From positions 1 through 22,370 of the IMG/VR virus record IMGVR_UViG_3300046824_000150: a DNA stretch of 22,370 nt. The stretch is one strand, 5' to 3'. Positions 6,523 through 16,300 of this stretch are shown here, piece after piece. The first letter of the stretch is position 1; each line of letters opens with the position of its first letter. The translations under genes and the position numbers were made by a program. Under the pieces are notes generated by a model. It searched no databases. It worked only from the letters and a program-made list of their open reading frames with translations, and was not told where the DNA came from. This DNA comes from a virus.

Positions 6523-8529
6523 ATGGCAATGGATGTCCCCGGCGATGACTTCTTCGGAACGGGGTACGTAGCTTACAACCCGTATCAACAGCAGCAGGAC
6601 AATCAGCAGGCGCAGACCCAGCAGAACTTCGAGAACAACCAGCAAACTACGCAACAGAACTTCGAGAACCAGCAGACTCAGCAACAGGCGACGGCTGGTC
6701 AGTATCAGACCCAGCTGCCAGTATCGACCTCTCAGAACACCGGGATTAACGGGGGCGCGGGTGTGTCCAACACGCCAGCTCCGAAGCCGCAGTCGTACGG
6801 CTTCATGGAGGGCGTCGATCAGAACAAGATGAACGACCAGAGCGTGACGTCGCCAAAGTACATTGCGTCACGCATCCTTGCTAGCGGCGGCTCGTTGCAG
6901 GACGCTGCGAAGGCGATCGGTGCGACTATGACAAGTCCCACCAACATGCGCCTGTCGACCGGTGAAGAGATCGATACACGGCGGGATGAAGAAGGCGCAA
7001 ACGCCCTTCAGTGGCTCGTGCTCGGTGGAGGCGGTGGTGGAGCTACAATGCCTACAGCAACTGGAGGACAGCAAACGTTGAACATGACCCCGGGCGCCAA
7101 CGGGTCATATGCATACAACCCTATGCAACAAGGGGCGTACAACCCCTACATGTACGGGATGGGTGGGAGTCAGTACGGTTACAACGGGATGACCGGATAC
7201 GGGGGTAATACCGGCATCAACGGTGGCGGTTATCCAATGGTCAGTGAATATGCTGGCAATGCTAACACCTACCGAAACGCCGGGTACGGCCTACCTGGGC
7301 AGACCTACGGACAGTACTCTCAGGGGGGCTACCAGGGTCTCACCGGTGGATATCAAGGTGTTGGCGTTCCGGGTCCTGGGGGTGGTCCTGGGCAGGACTA
7401 CACTGGGGATACCGGAAGAGACGACGGTACTGGTACAGGTACTGGTACCGGTACTGGAGGACAAACGGGAGGGGTGTACTCAGGCCCCATGCCACCGGAT
7501 CTGGGCCCCCTACGGGAGCAGCTGTCGAACTACCTGATGGGTCAGCTTGCAGCGAACCCAACACCCAGTCCGTACCCCGGTTCCCTTCAGACCGGTGATC
7601 CCTGGGGTATGATGGCTGCGTACGATAGGTACAGGGCGGGGCCGGATATCACGGACCAGCGGGTCCAGGGCATCGCCGGTACCTTCGGCGATGTGTACAA
7701 CCAGGGCCGAAGCTTGATGCAGACCGGTGGGATGCAGGATCTCAACCCGTACATGGATGCGATTCAGAAGCGGTCCCAGTTGCAGATGGACAACAGCCTG
7801 GCGCAGATCAAGGAACAGTACGGGGCACTGGGCCTTGGTGCCGGATCTGATGTCAGCGGTGCACTGGCACAAGGCGCTGCTACCGGGACTGCACAGATGC
7901 AGGAACAGATGCTTGGAACTGCACTTCAGGCATCTATGGCTGCCGGACAGAACAGGGTGAGTGCGTTCCAAGGGATGGGTAACCTCGCCGGCCAGTACGG
8001 TAACCTCCAGCTTGGTCAGGGCCAACTGTGGAACCAATCCGCACAGGGCCTGCTGGGCGTAGGCGCACTCGAGCAGCAGGTGAACGAGGGCAACGTGAAC
8101 CGCGGGTATCAGGAATACATCCGCCAGAACAGTCCAAGTCCCTGGACGCAAGCGGCGCTGGGTTACGCCACCGGATTCCCGCCGATGGGTCAGTCCGGCG
8201 GGAACGGCGGCGCATATGCGTCTGCGGGTGCTTCAGTTGCCACCGCACTGATAATCGCGGCCGCAATGTCCGATCGGAACGTCAAGGAAGAGATCACTCC
8301 GATCGACGTCAAGGAAGTCCTCAAGGGCGTTCGGTCGATTGACGTCACGCGGTGGAAGTACATCAAGTCCGATCCGAAGCATATGGGCCCGATGGCACAG
8401 GACTTCAAGGAGATGTTCGGCGTGGGTGATGGTAAGGTCATCATGACCGTCGACGCCGTGGGTGTTCTGTACGGAGCGATTCAGGCCCTAGCGACGAAGG
8501 TCGAGGAATTGGAGGCGCGCCTTGGGTAA
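6523..8529 (+). CDS. Large virion protein with low-complexity region and C-terminal S74 intramolecular chaperone (668 aa)
   Basis: AGGAG at 6511-6515 lies 7 bases before the ATG. Four regions can be seen. Residues about 20-66 are Gln/Asn-rich, with a repeated TQQNFEN. Residues about 190-318 are Gly/Tyr/Gln-rich and include (GT)5G. Residues about 325-560 are Ala/Gln/Gly-rich and mostly helical (LAQIKEQYGALGLGAGSDVS, then MQEQMLGTALQASMAAGQN). Residues 583-668 are an S74 (endosialidase-type) chaperone: SDRNVKEEI, then W-K-Y-I-K, HMGPMAQDFKEMFG, and a final VLYGAIQALATKVEELEARL coiled coil. Ser583 and Lys588 keep the Ser-x4-Lys spacing of the self-cleaving dyad in endosialidase, so cleavage before Ser583 is predicted. 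S74 domains usually trimerise fibres, but the preceding sequence looks like an ejection or internal virion protein. The last 8 bases overlap the next gene. Confidence 0.75.
   Translation: MAMDVPGDDFFGTGYVAYNPYQQQQDNQQAQTQQNFENNQQTTQQNFENQQTQQQATAGQYQTQLPVSTSQNTGINGGAGVSNTPAPKPQSYGFMEGVDQNKMNDQSVTSPKYIASRILASGGSLQDAAKAIGATMTSPTNMRLSTGEEIDTRRDEEGANALQWLVLGGGGGGATMPTATGGQQTLNMTPGANGSYAYNPMQQGAYNPYMYGMGGSQYGYNGMTGYGGNTGINGGGYPMVSEYAGNANTYRNAGYGLPGQTYGQYSQGGYQGLTGGYQGVGVPGPGGGPGQDYTGDTGRDDGTGTGTGTGTGGQTGGVYSGPMPPDLGPLREQLSNYLMGQLAANPTPSPYPGSLQTGDPWGMMAAYDRYRAGPDITDQRVQGIAGTFGDVYNQGRSLMQTGGMQDLNPYMDAIQKRSQLQMDNSLAQIKEQYGALGLGAGSDVSGALAQGAATGTAQMQEQMLGTALQASMAAGQNRVSAFQGMGNLAGQYGNLQLGQGQLWNQSAQGLLGVGALEQQVNEGNVNRGYQEYIRQNSPSPWTQAALGYATGFPPMGQSGGNGGAYASAGASVATALIIAAAMSDRNVKEEITPIDVKEVLKGVRSIDVTRWKYIKSDPKHMGPMAQDFKEMFGVGDGKVIMTVDAVGVLYGAIQALATKVEELEARLG
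7426..7458 (+). repeat. Hexanucleotide GGTACN repeat within coding sequence
   Basis: Five consecutive GGTACN units followed by GGA encode Gly-Thr alternation inside the disordered region of the S74 protein. The array is in frame and its third positions vary (ACT, ACA, ACC), so copy number could change without breaking the gene. Confidence 0.85.
8511..8515 (+). promoter_or_regulatory. Ribosome-binding site deciding the TTG start at 8522
   Basis: GGAGG sits 6 bases upstream of TTG 8522, inside the last codons of the S74 protein gene. It is the best support for the TTG start of the 605-residue protein. Confidence 0.7.
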
Positions 8530-10339
8530 GTGGGTCTACGGGAATCAACAACAGAACGATAACGCACTCACGGCGCGGATCATCGCTCAGATCGGTGATC
8601 AGATTACTCAGGCCCTTCTCACGAAGGCTGCGATGAAGCAGAAGGAGGGCTCATACAAACAAGCGGCGTCGGACAACCTGACGAAGTTCGTTGGGATGAC
8701 TGCGGACGAGCGGCAGCAGTTTCTCAACTCTCCAGGTGGGATCCAACAGGTCACCGAGATGGTAGATCCTCACCTGTACTCTAAGCATGATACAGGGAAG
8801 GAAGGCTTCGCAAAACCGTCCTACGAGGGCATTCTCGGGATGGGCGCGGAGACTGAGCCGGAACGGGCGATTCGGGGCGGGAAGGAGGCGCAGGCAGCTA
8901 AGTTCGGTTTTGAGGCGAACAAAGCGGCACTGGAGCTCAACGAGAAGATGGACCAGATGAAGTTCCAGTCCGAATTCTTCGACATGGGCAAAAAGTTCGA
9001 AGCCGGTGGCGAGGACGCTCCTACACCCAAGGAGTACATGGGCGCTGCCCTGCGAGCTGGATACAAAGAGGCCCTCTCGAATCCAATGTCTCTCCTGGAC
9101 CCGGGGTCCCTCGTCAAGCAGGAGGAGCAGAAGGTCGTCGGATCGGATGCGTGGAAGAAGCTCAAGGGTGCTGAGATGCTCACAGAGCTCCAGAAGCAGC
9201 GTCCGGTACACAACCAAGAGCAAGCGGATCAGATGGTCAACCTGGGGAAGTACCTCGGGGGTGACACATCAGCCGTTGTGGATTGGACCAAGATCAACCC
9301 TGACTGGCGCGACGCCGAGAACGATCTGAAGAAACAACAGCTCGATGTGCAGAAGCAGGAGTTGTGGCGGAACACGTTGAAAGATACGTCGGATCTGTAC
9401 ACCACGATCGTGACCAACGGGGTCCCGGCAAAGGACGCAGAGAGGTTCCTCGACGAGTTCCAGAAGACCGGACGTCCACCCAAGGACATCCCGTGGCCAC
9501 AGGACAAGATCAAGGTGCTGCAGGCTCAGGTCGAACAGGCCAACCTGAACAAGATGACCATCGAGGCGAAGCACGCAGAACAGGAGCTACCGGAGTTCAA
9601 GCAGGCCCTCGACCTGTGGCGTGCCACCGCGTCGGACGACGTCAAGGGCCAGGCACGTGCGGCGAAGCAGGCCTGGGACCTCTTCTACAAGATGCACCCG
9701 GAGTACAAGGGCATGCCTCAGCCCGGGTTCTGGGACAAGATGCTGGGCTTCATGAAGGGCACCGGGAACTATGCACAAGGTGCCGCGGGGGTCGCTGGAG
9801 CAACCGCATCAGACGCTGCCGCAGGCATTGCGGGCCAGCGGACACCCGATTCAGTGTGGCCAATGGGCCAGGATATCATGAACGTGTCCCGTGCTGTTGG
9901 GGGTGGGCTCACAGCTGCCGGGAACTATGTCGACTCCGCGGTCAAAGAGGTCGGCGCGGGTGCTGCGAACGCTGCCGTGTCAGCCGCAGGGTACGCCATC
10001 CCGGGTGCGAAACAGTTCACTGATAAGGGCAGGGCAGCCTTCGGTACTCTGGCCGACGCATTCAAGGCAGCGGGGGAGAAGCCGTCGGACATCCAGGCGC
10101 CAGGGTTCCACCCGCCCACAAAGACCGGCAAAGTGGCGGAGACCCACCCCGAACTGGCACGGATGAAAGAGACGCTCAAGGCGCAGCTCAAGGAGATCGG
10201 GAAGCGCCAGTCCAGCATGTCCGTGCAGGAACAGACGTACTGGTACGACATCGCAAAGAACCTCGACGCAGCGAAGGACGACCCTGCTGCACTCGCTGCA
10301 CTGTTCGTCCAGATCAACATGGGCTCCGGGGCCAAGTAG
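8522..10339 (+). CDS. Helical virion protein, probable ejection/internal virion protein (605 aa), TTG start
   Basis: TTG 8522 has GGAGG six bases upstream and overlaps the previous stop by 8 bases. The protein is almost entirely charged, helix-forming sequence (residues about 1-400, rich in Lys, Gln, Glu and Ala; for example QQQLDVQKQELWRNTLKD-like stretches). An Ala/Gly-rich, moderately hydrophobic segment follows at about residues 419-505 (GAAGVAGATASDAAAGIAGQ, then GAGAANAAVSAAGYAIPGA). The C-terminus is helical and charged (LKAQLKEIGKRQSSMSVQEQ). No enzymatic motif is visible. Size, composition and position between the S74 protein and the giant lysozyme protein resemble the internal virion proteins that podoviruses inject to build a channel across the envelope. 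That role is inference, and a tail or scaffold role is also possible. Confidence 0.6.
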   Translation: MGKWVYGNQQQNDNALTARIIAQIGDQITQALLTKAAMKQKEGSYKQAASDNLTKFVGMTADERQQFLNSPGGIQQVTEMVDPHLYSKHDTGKEGFAKPSYEGILGMGAETEPERAIRGGKEAQAAKFGFEANKAALELNEKMDQMKFQSEFFDMGKKFEAGGEDAPTPKEYMGAALRAGYKEALSNPMSLLDPGSLVKQEEQKVVGSDAWKKLKGAEMLTELQKQRPVHNQEQADQMVNLGKYLGGDTSAVVDWTKINPDWRDAENDLKKQQLDVQKQELWRNTLKDTSDLYTTIVTNGVPAKDAERFLDEFQKTGRPPKDIPWPQDKIKVLQAQVEQANLNKMTIEAKHAEQELPEFKQALDLWRATASDDVKGQARAAKQAWDLFYKMHPEYKGMPQPGFWDKMLGFMKGTGNYAQGAAGVAGATASDAAAGIAGQRTPDSVWPMGQDIMNVSRAVGGGLTAAGNYVDSAVKEVGAGAANAAVSAAGYAIPGAKQFTDKGRAAFGTLADAFKAAGEKPSDIQAPGFHPPTKTGKVAETHPELARMKETLKAQLKEIGKRQSSMSVQEQTYWYDIAKNLDAAKDDPAALAALFVQINMGSGAK

Positions 10340-13300
10340 ATGCCAACCAAAGACGAGATCAACGCGCGGGCGGCAGAGCTCCTAAAGAACTCGAACTATC
10401 GCTGGGCGAGCGAGATGGAGCCTTCACCCGAGCTGATCGAGAAGCTCAAGGGGCCCCGTGAGGGGAACTTCCAGGAAGATGCGTACGAAGACGCTGGCGA
10501 CTGGGCCATCGGCTACGGCATGCAGTACTGGAAGGGTAAGAAAGTCCACGAGGGGATGCACATCACGCAGGAGGAGGCGGACGAGGAGTTCGATCGTCAG
10601 CTCCATACGATCTACAAGCCCCGGCTGGACAACGCCCTCAAGATCCCGGTCAACCAGCATCAGTACGATTCCCTGATCTCCGTCTCCTGGAACAGCCCTG
10701 CGGCGGGGGAGAACCTGGCGAAGAAGATGAACGCCGGGAAGGTCCTCGGGGAGCACGACTTCACCGCCTCTGCGACAATCAAAGGCGAACCTGACAAAGG
10801 CCTCATCCGCCGCCGCAAAGCCGAGTATGCGGATTTCCAGGCGCCGGACGATACACCTCCCGTTTCCGATCAGCGGAGGATGGAACCGGGCCCCGTAGCG
10901 GCAGCTGTTCCGGCTCCTCCAAGCACGATGCCAGTGGAGGATGTTCCGCAACAGGAGATGCCTCCAACAGATACTTCCCCGCAGCGGTTTGACCCACGTA
11001 TCGACCCTGGTGTCTCCGGGCCCATGTCGGCTCCGCAAGCGCCGATGCCGCCACAGCAATTCCCTATGGGCCGGGCACCGCGGATGTCAGGGCCGGCGGC
11101 TCCGGTCGCACCCGGACAACCTGGTGTACAGATGTCCCCGCAGCAGATGCCGATGACGCAGCCGGGGCCGATGCAGCCGCCGATGCCTCCCCCTGGGACG
11201 TTCCCTTTCGCAGGAGGGCCCAATGCGTCGTTCACAGATCCCCGGTCCGTCAAGGTCACGAATCCGGCGTCAGAGGCCATACCGGAACCTGAGGGGCGTC
11301 CAACCCTGTTCGGGATCGCACCACCCAAGGATAACAGCCTTGGCCCGCGGACCGTCTCCGAAGACGTGGAGATGAAGGAGATCCTCGACTCTCTCCGCCC
11401 GATGCCTGGCCCAACCGTTCAGCAGATGCGGCAGTTTGCCCAGGACCACTCGAAGATGGGGATCGACTACACCCATCCAGGTCAGGAGGCAGAAGACGCA
11501 GTGGGGCCGAAAGTCAACACGTACATGGCCCCAGGGGATCTGGCAGCTGCATCCGGTCGATCAGCAGCGCTGGGTCTCGCACAGGCGATTATTGGTCCGT
11601 TCGGATCCCTTGCGCCGAACACGTGGAAGTCGTTGACCCTGGCGCAGCAGGAGCAGCAACAGAAGCTGAAGGGCTACCTGTCGACGGATGAGATGACCAA
11701 GGCGATGTCCGGCCCGTTCGGTCCTCCGACGGACACCACACGAGGCTTGCTGACGGCGACCCCTGCCTTGGCTGGTGAGGTCGTAGGTTCGTTCATCCCA
11801 GGTGAGCCGATCATCAAGGGGGCGGACAAATTCGCACGTCTTGCTGTGAAGTCACCCTTCGCTCGGAAGTTCGTTGCAGCAGCCGTTGGTACCACCGCCT
11901 TCAGTGCGTTCGCGAACATCGAGCCTGGTGAGTCCCGTTCTGTGATGATCGGGAAGAATCTGGCACTGTTCGGTGCAATGGATCTGGCCTTCCGGCACAT
12001 CGGAACAGGTCTACAGGAGGAGTTGGGCGGTGTGTATCACGACACCGTAGATCGTGTAGCAAAGGCTACCGGAAAAGCTGCCGATCAGGCGGAAGACGCT
12101 CTAATCGCGATGCGGGCGAATCCTGCGAACGGTAACATCGCAACCGCGAAGGCAGTGATCAACATCGGAGCAGAAGACGCGAATGTACGGATGTCGCCTC
12201 TGTACAATGCGGCCGCGAAGGTGTACGAGAACGAGATCCAAAAGCACTTCCCGAAGAACCTCGTGCTGGACCCGATGCTCGGGGACAACTTCGGTGTCAA
12301 GTTCAATCTGTCGATCGGTGATCAGCCTCTAACACCGGTGCACCTCACATCGAACCCGCAGGACCATGGGCAGTTCGCCAAACAGGTTGCCACGATCAGG
12401 GAACAGATCAGCAAGGCGTGGGAGCAAGGCACTCCGATTAAGGTGGATAACATTCAGATCGGGAACGAGGGCACCAAGTCCAGGTTCTTGAACTTGATGT
12501 ACCGTCCGATCACCGACGCGAAGGAGATGGTCCCCGGCGCCGCAAAGGTGAACACGGCTGCGTTCGGCGGGACCATGCCCAAGCCGGGTGACACGGTGCA
12601 CGTTGTCACTGCGGATGGCACCGCAGTCCACACGGTAGTCGAGTCCCCGCTGCCGCGTACATACGATGCCGCAGGTACCCGTCCATTCGTCCCTGGTGGC
12701 ACAATCGATGAAGCAACGGAGTCTCTGAATCCGAGTACCGGTCGTATCCATCGAAAGGAGGACCCAAATACACGGCTGCGGGCTCGGGTAGCTGCGGCCC
12801 CGCCGACAGGCGTTGACCAGTGGGCAGCGACGGAGTCCAGGGGCACCGGTCGCAATCCGGATGAGGAGTTCTGGGTCGACCGACCGAGCGGGGGCGGAGA
12901 ACCTCCTTCGGGTGGCGGAGGTGGAGGGGATGAAGGTCCTTCCCCGTTCACGCCAAAGAACATCGATGCAGACTTCACTCCACGTGAGTTCGCGATGGAT
13001 CTGTTCCACAGGATCAAAGCGGACGGTGGCACATCGTATCTCGACCCACAAAGGGGAGGTAAATCGCTCGCCGAGGTTATCGCGATAACAGCCGATCGTC
13101 TGGGCATGATCAACTCCCCTGAGGACGTCTTTGATATCATTACCCGGCCCCGCCGTGAAGTGATGAAGGAGTTCCTCGAGCGGCTTGCTGCGAATCAAGC
13201 AGATCAGCGACAAGCCCAACGCGAGTTCGCAGCGGCAGATCGGGGCATGGCAGCACACGCTGAGGAGTCCGAGGTCGACGATTCTGTTGCACAGCTGTGG

Positions 13301-16300
13301 AAGCCCGGGGGTCTGGCCGACCAGTTGAATCAGGAAATGGGTGAGGACACAACCAAGATCTACACCCAAGCAGATTTGATGCCTCCTCCAGCGCCGTCCC
13401 GTAATGTGCCACGGCAGATGCGGGAAGAGACAGACGAGGAGTGGGCGGAGCGGGCAGCACGATGGAAAGCCCGCCAGGAGGAAGCGAAGCGATCCAAGAA
13501 GGCAGTAAAGGTCGGCCCTCGTCAGGTCCAGGAAGAAGAAGATCGGAACACTACCGGTCACGGCTTCGACGAGCAGGGTGTTCCGCATGTGTGGACCCGC
13601 GACTCGAAAGGGAACGTCCAGACGGTCCCGTTGTCCTCCATCGTCGTACGGATGCCGCGGCCGGGTGAACACCTTGAGATCAGTGCGCACCCGGACGGCT
13701 CCGCCCGCCATGCACTGATCCATGTGGAACGGCCGGACTACGAGACACAGATCTCCATGCAAGGGTACGGGGATTTCAATCCGAAGTCCTACTTCACGTC
13801 CATGTTCTTCAAGAACGTCGACCATGAGCAGACGCATGGTAACGAGGTGCGAGCGTTCTTCCACAAGGGTGGAATTACCCTCTCAGTGACACCCGGGGAG
13901 AAGATCTGGGAAGAGCGGGGCTTCTATGGAGACCCAATCGGGGAGTACGGTTGGCTTGACTCTATCGACTGGAGGAGACAGCCATCAAAGCCGGGCTATG
14001 CCGGGGGCGGTTCAGCTACTGGGCACCTGGCAGGCTCCGAGGTCAAGCCGAAGCTGGTCAAGATGAAGGGTGGCGGTACTGCTATAGAGGGGACCCGCAT
14101 CGGTGATCCGAGACCATCTAGGGCAGCGGGAACCGAGCAGGGGATGTGGATGAACGCCGGGGCAGGGAAGGGTGAGGACGAAGCTTACCCCGCTCTGACA
14201 AAGGCAGCGAAGGAAGCTACGAAGCAGCAACTCAGCTTTGGTCCAGTTCGCGATCCCACAACAGGTGACCTGTCTTACTTCGCCCCCCGGCCGAAGAACG
14301 AGAAGTGGAAGCCGTACGCAGGGTTCATCCCGGGGCCGATGCGGGATGAGCGGTGGTCGAGGAACTACTATACGGGGGGCTGGGAGCCACAAGTCCGTCC
14401 GTTCGCAGGTCGAGAGACTCGGATTGACAATCCCTTCCAGCCACAGGTCCCCACACCGAACGTGAAGTACTACCGGAAGGGCAGCGCGTTCGCTGGGAAG
14501 ATCAAGTCCGTCGACTCGGGCGAGACGATCCCGCACGCCGAGACGTCATCAAGGGCAGCGTGGAAGGTCCGCCGGGGTAAAGAGTTCACTCGCATGACTC
14601 CTACGAAATGGGATGTCGAGGGTGAACCGATCGAGATGGGACCCAGTATCGGCATCTCCAGGATGGGCCCGGAGGACAGGTCGAAGCAGAAACCCTGGCC
14701 GGACTTCGAGATCCACCCGGACTACCATGGGCACGCGGAGTTGGCGGATGCGATCAAGTCGGCCCGAATCCTACTACGACACGGTGTGGATGGGGATACT
14801 CCTGTGGCCGTGATGGCTGCGTACACCCAGCACCAGCCGAATTGGACGTCTACCCGGCCCTGGACCGTACAGGAGCTGGCGGATCATCAGCCACCCCAGA
14901 TCAGTCTGACACGGCTGCGGGACGAGGCAACACCTAGGGGCATCGAGACGTACGTAGATGGACCACGGATGATCCTCCGCGCTGCCGACGGCTCTTGGGA
15001 GAAGACCTTTGACTCACATCTCGCAGCGGCCCGCTTCGTGGAAAAGATGCCCGGACGGGTACTGGATAGACCACTGGACGATGCGTTCGAACAGGCGTTG
15101 GGCATCGGGAAATCCCGTAGCTTCGACGCCGACGTCGACGCAGGTGCCTTCCACAAGGTCGATCTTCAGGAGACCGCGACCAAGGAACTTATCGCAGGGA
15201 AGCGACCGCTGATCGTCCTACATGGAGAGGATCCGACGTCCATCTCGAACGCAATCCGTGCGATTGAGATGATGAACGATCTTCCTCCCGGGACCCACAC
15301 AGTGCTGCCGTTGAAGGGCACTGGGCACGGGAAGAACGCGGTTGCTATCTATGATACATTGAGAGCCCGCCAGATGTTGGGCTCCGTGAAGGAAGATGTT
15401 GCCCGTCTCGGAGTAAATACGGAGCAGCCGTTCCAGGACGTCCTGCAGGAACTGAGTAACAAGAAGTGGGGTCTCGCAGCCCTCTTCGGACGGCCGGAGG
15501 GTCCACAGCAGGCCCTGCACTACTCGTGGCTTCGGGAGCACGGGATGAGGGAGTCCTGGACCCGCGGGAAACTGACACAGGACTCGATGGGCCCGTACAG
15601 GACATTCGATCCGAACGAGATCCTCCTCTCCCGCCGTGGTGGCCCCGGGTCCATGTTCGCCGGTGGTGAACCGCCCCCGCCATACAATCCGACGTTGGAC
15701 TTGGAGGACGTGATCCCCGGGTTCCACCCTGATGCACGTATGCACATGCCGCCCGGACCAGGGATGGCAGAGCCTGAACACCCCGGTTGGTACGGTGACA
15801 TGCACCCGGAGACAGAGGATGCAACGTACCACGACTGGGGCTGGGGTAAGGGCGACGAAGCAGCCGAAGCAGCCGAAGCAACCGGTGGCGACGCCGGAGG
15901 GGGCGGAGAAGGCGGGGGCGGAGGAGGTCTTCCTACTGGTCCACCGGATACGCCAGAGCAGAAACGAATCGCGGAGGGCTTCAAGTCCGTCTTCAGCGGC
16001 CCGTTCAACCAGCTAGCGCACTTCTTCCGTGTACCCGCGGAGATGTTCAAGGAGTGGGAAGTACGTAGCGGGATTCCGTTCTCTACGTGGTTCACAGCGA
16101 TCGAAGACCGGCGGAGTGCCGTCGAAGCCACAATGGGACCCCTCATGGAGAACATGCATGAGTTGTTCCGTGGCACTACCCAGGACCTTCGGGAAGCAGC
16201 CCAGCAGGTCTTCGATGCGCACGCGACGGGCAAGATGCAGGACATTGCGCACATCACGGACGATGCGGCCCTGGCACTCGGAGAGAAGGCCCACGAGTTC

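Noticed and set aside
7426-7458. GGTACN array as a replication origin or operator iteron
   Set aside because: It is in frame, encodes Gly-Thr alternation in a disordered region, and stands alone with no AT-rich stretch or flanking regulatory sequence.
7510-8151. 213-codon minus-strand open frame
   Set aside because: It is a shadow of the S74 protein's repetitive Gln/Gly codons (Leu/His/Val-rich) with no family resemblance and no context.
9364-10023. 219-codon plus-strand frame inside the 605-residue gene
   Set aside because: It is an alternative frame fully nested in a better-supported gene, and is Arg/Gly/His-rich as typical of frame shadows in GC-rich DNA.
12329-13864. Long open frame (511 codons) on the minus strand
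   Set aside because: It lies wholly opposite the giant virion gene, is rich in Arg, His, Leu and Cys as expected for a codon shadow, has no recognisable domain, and would need its own transcript.
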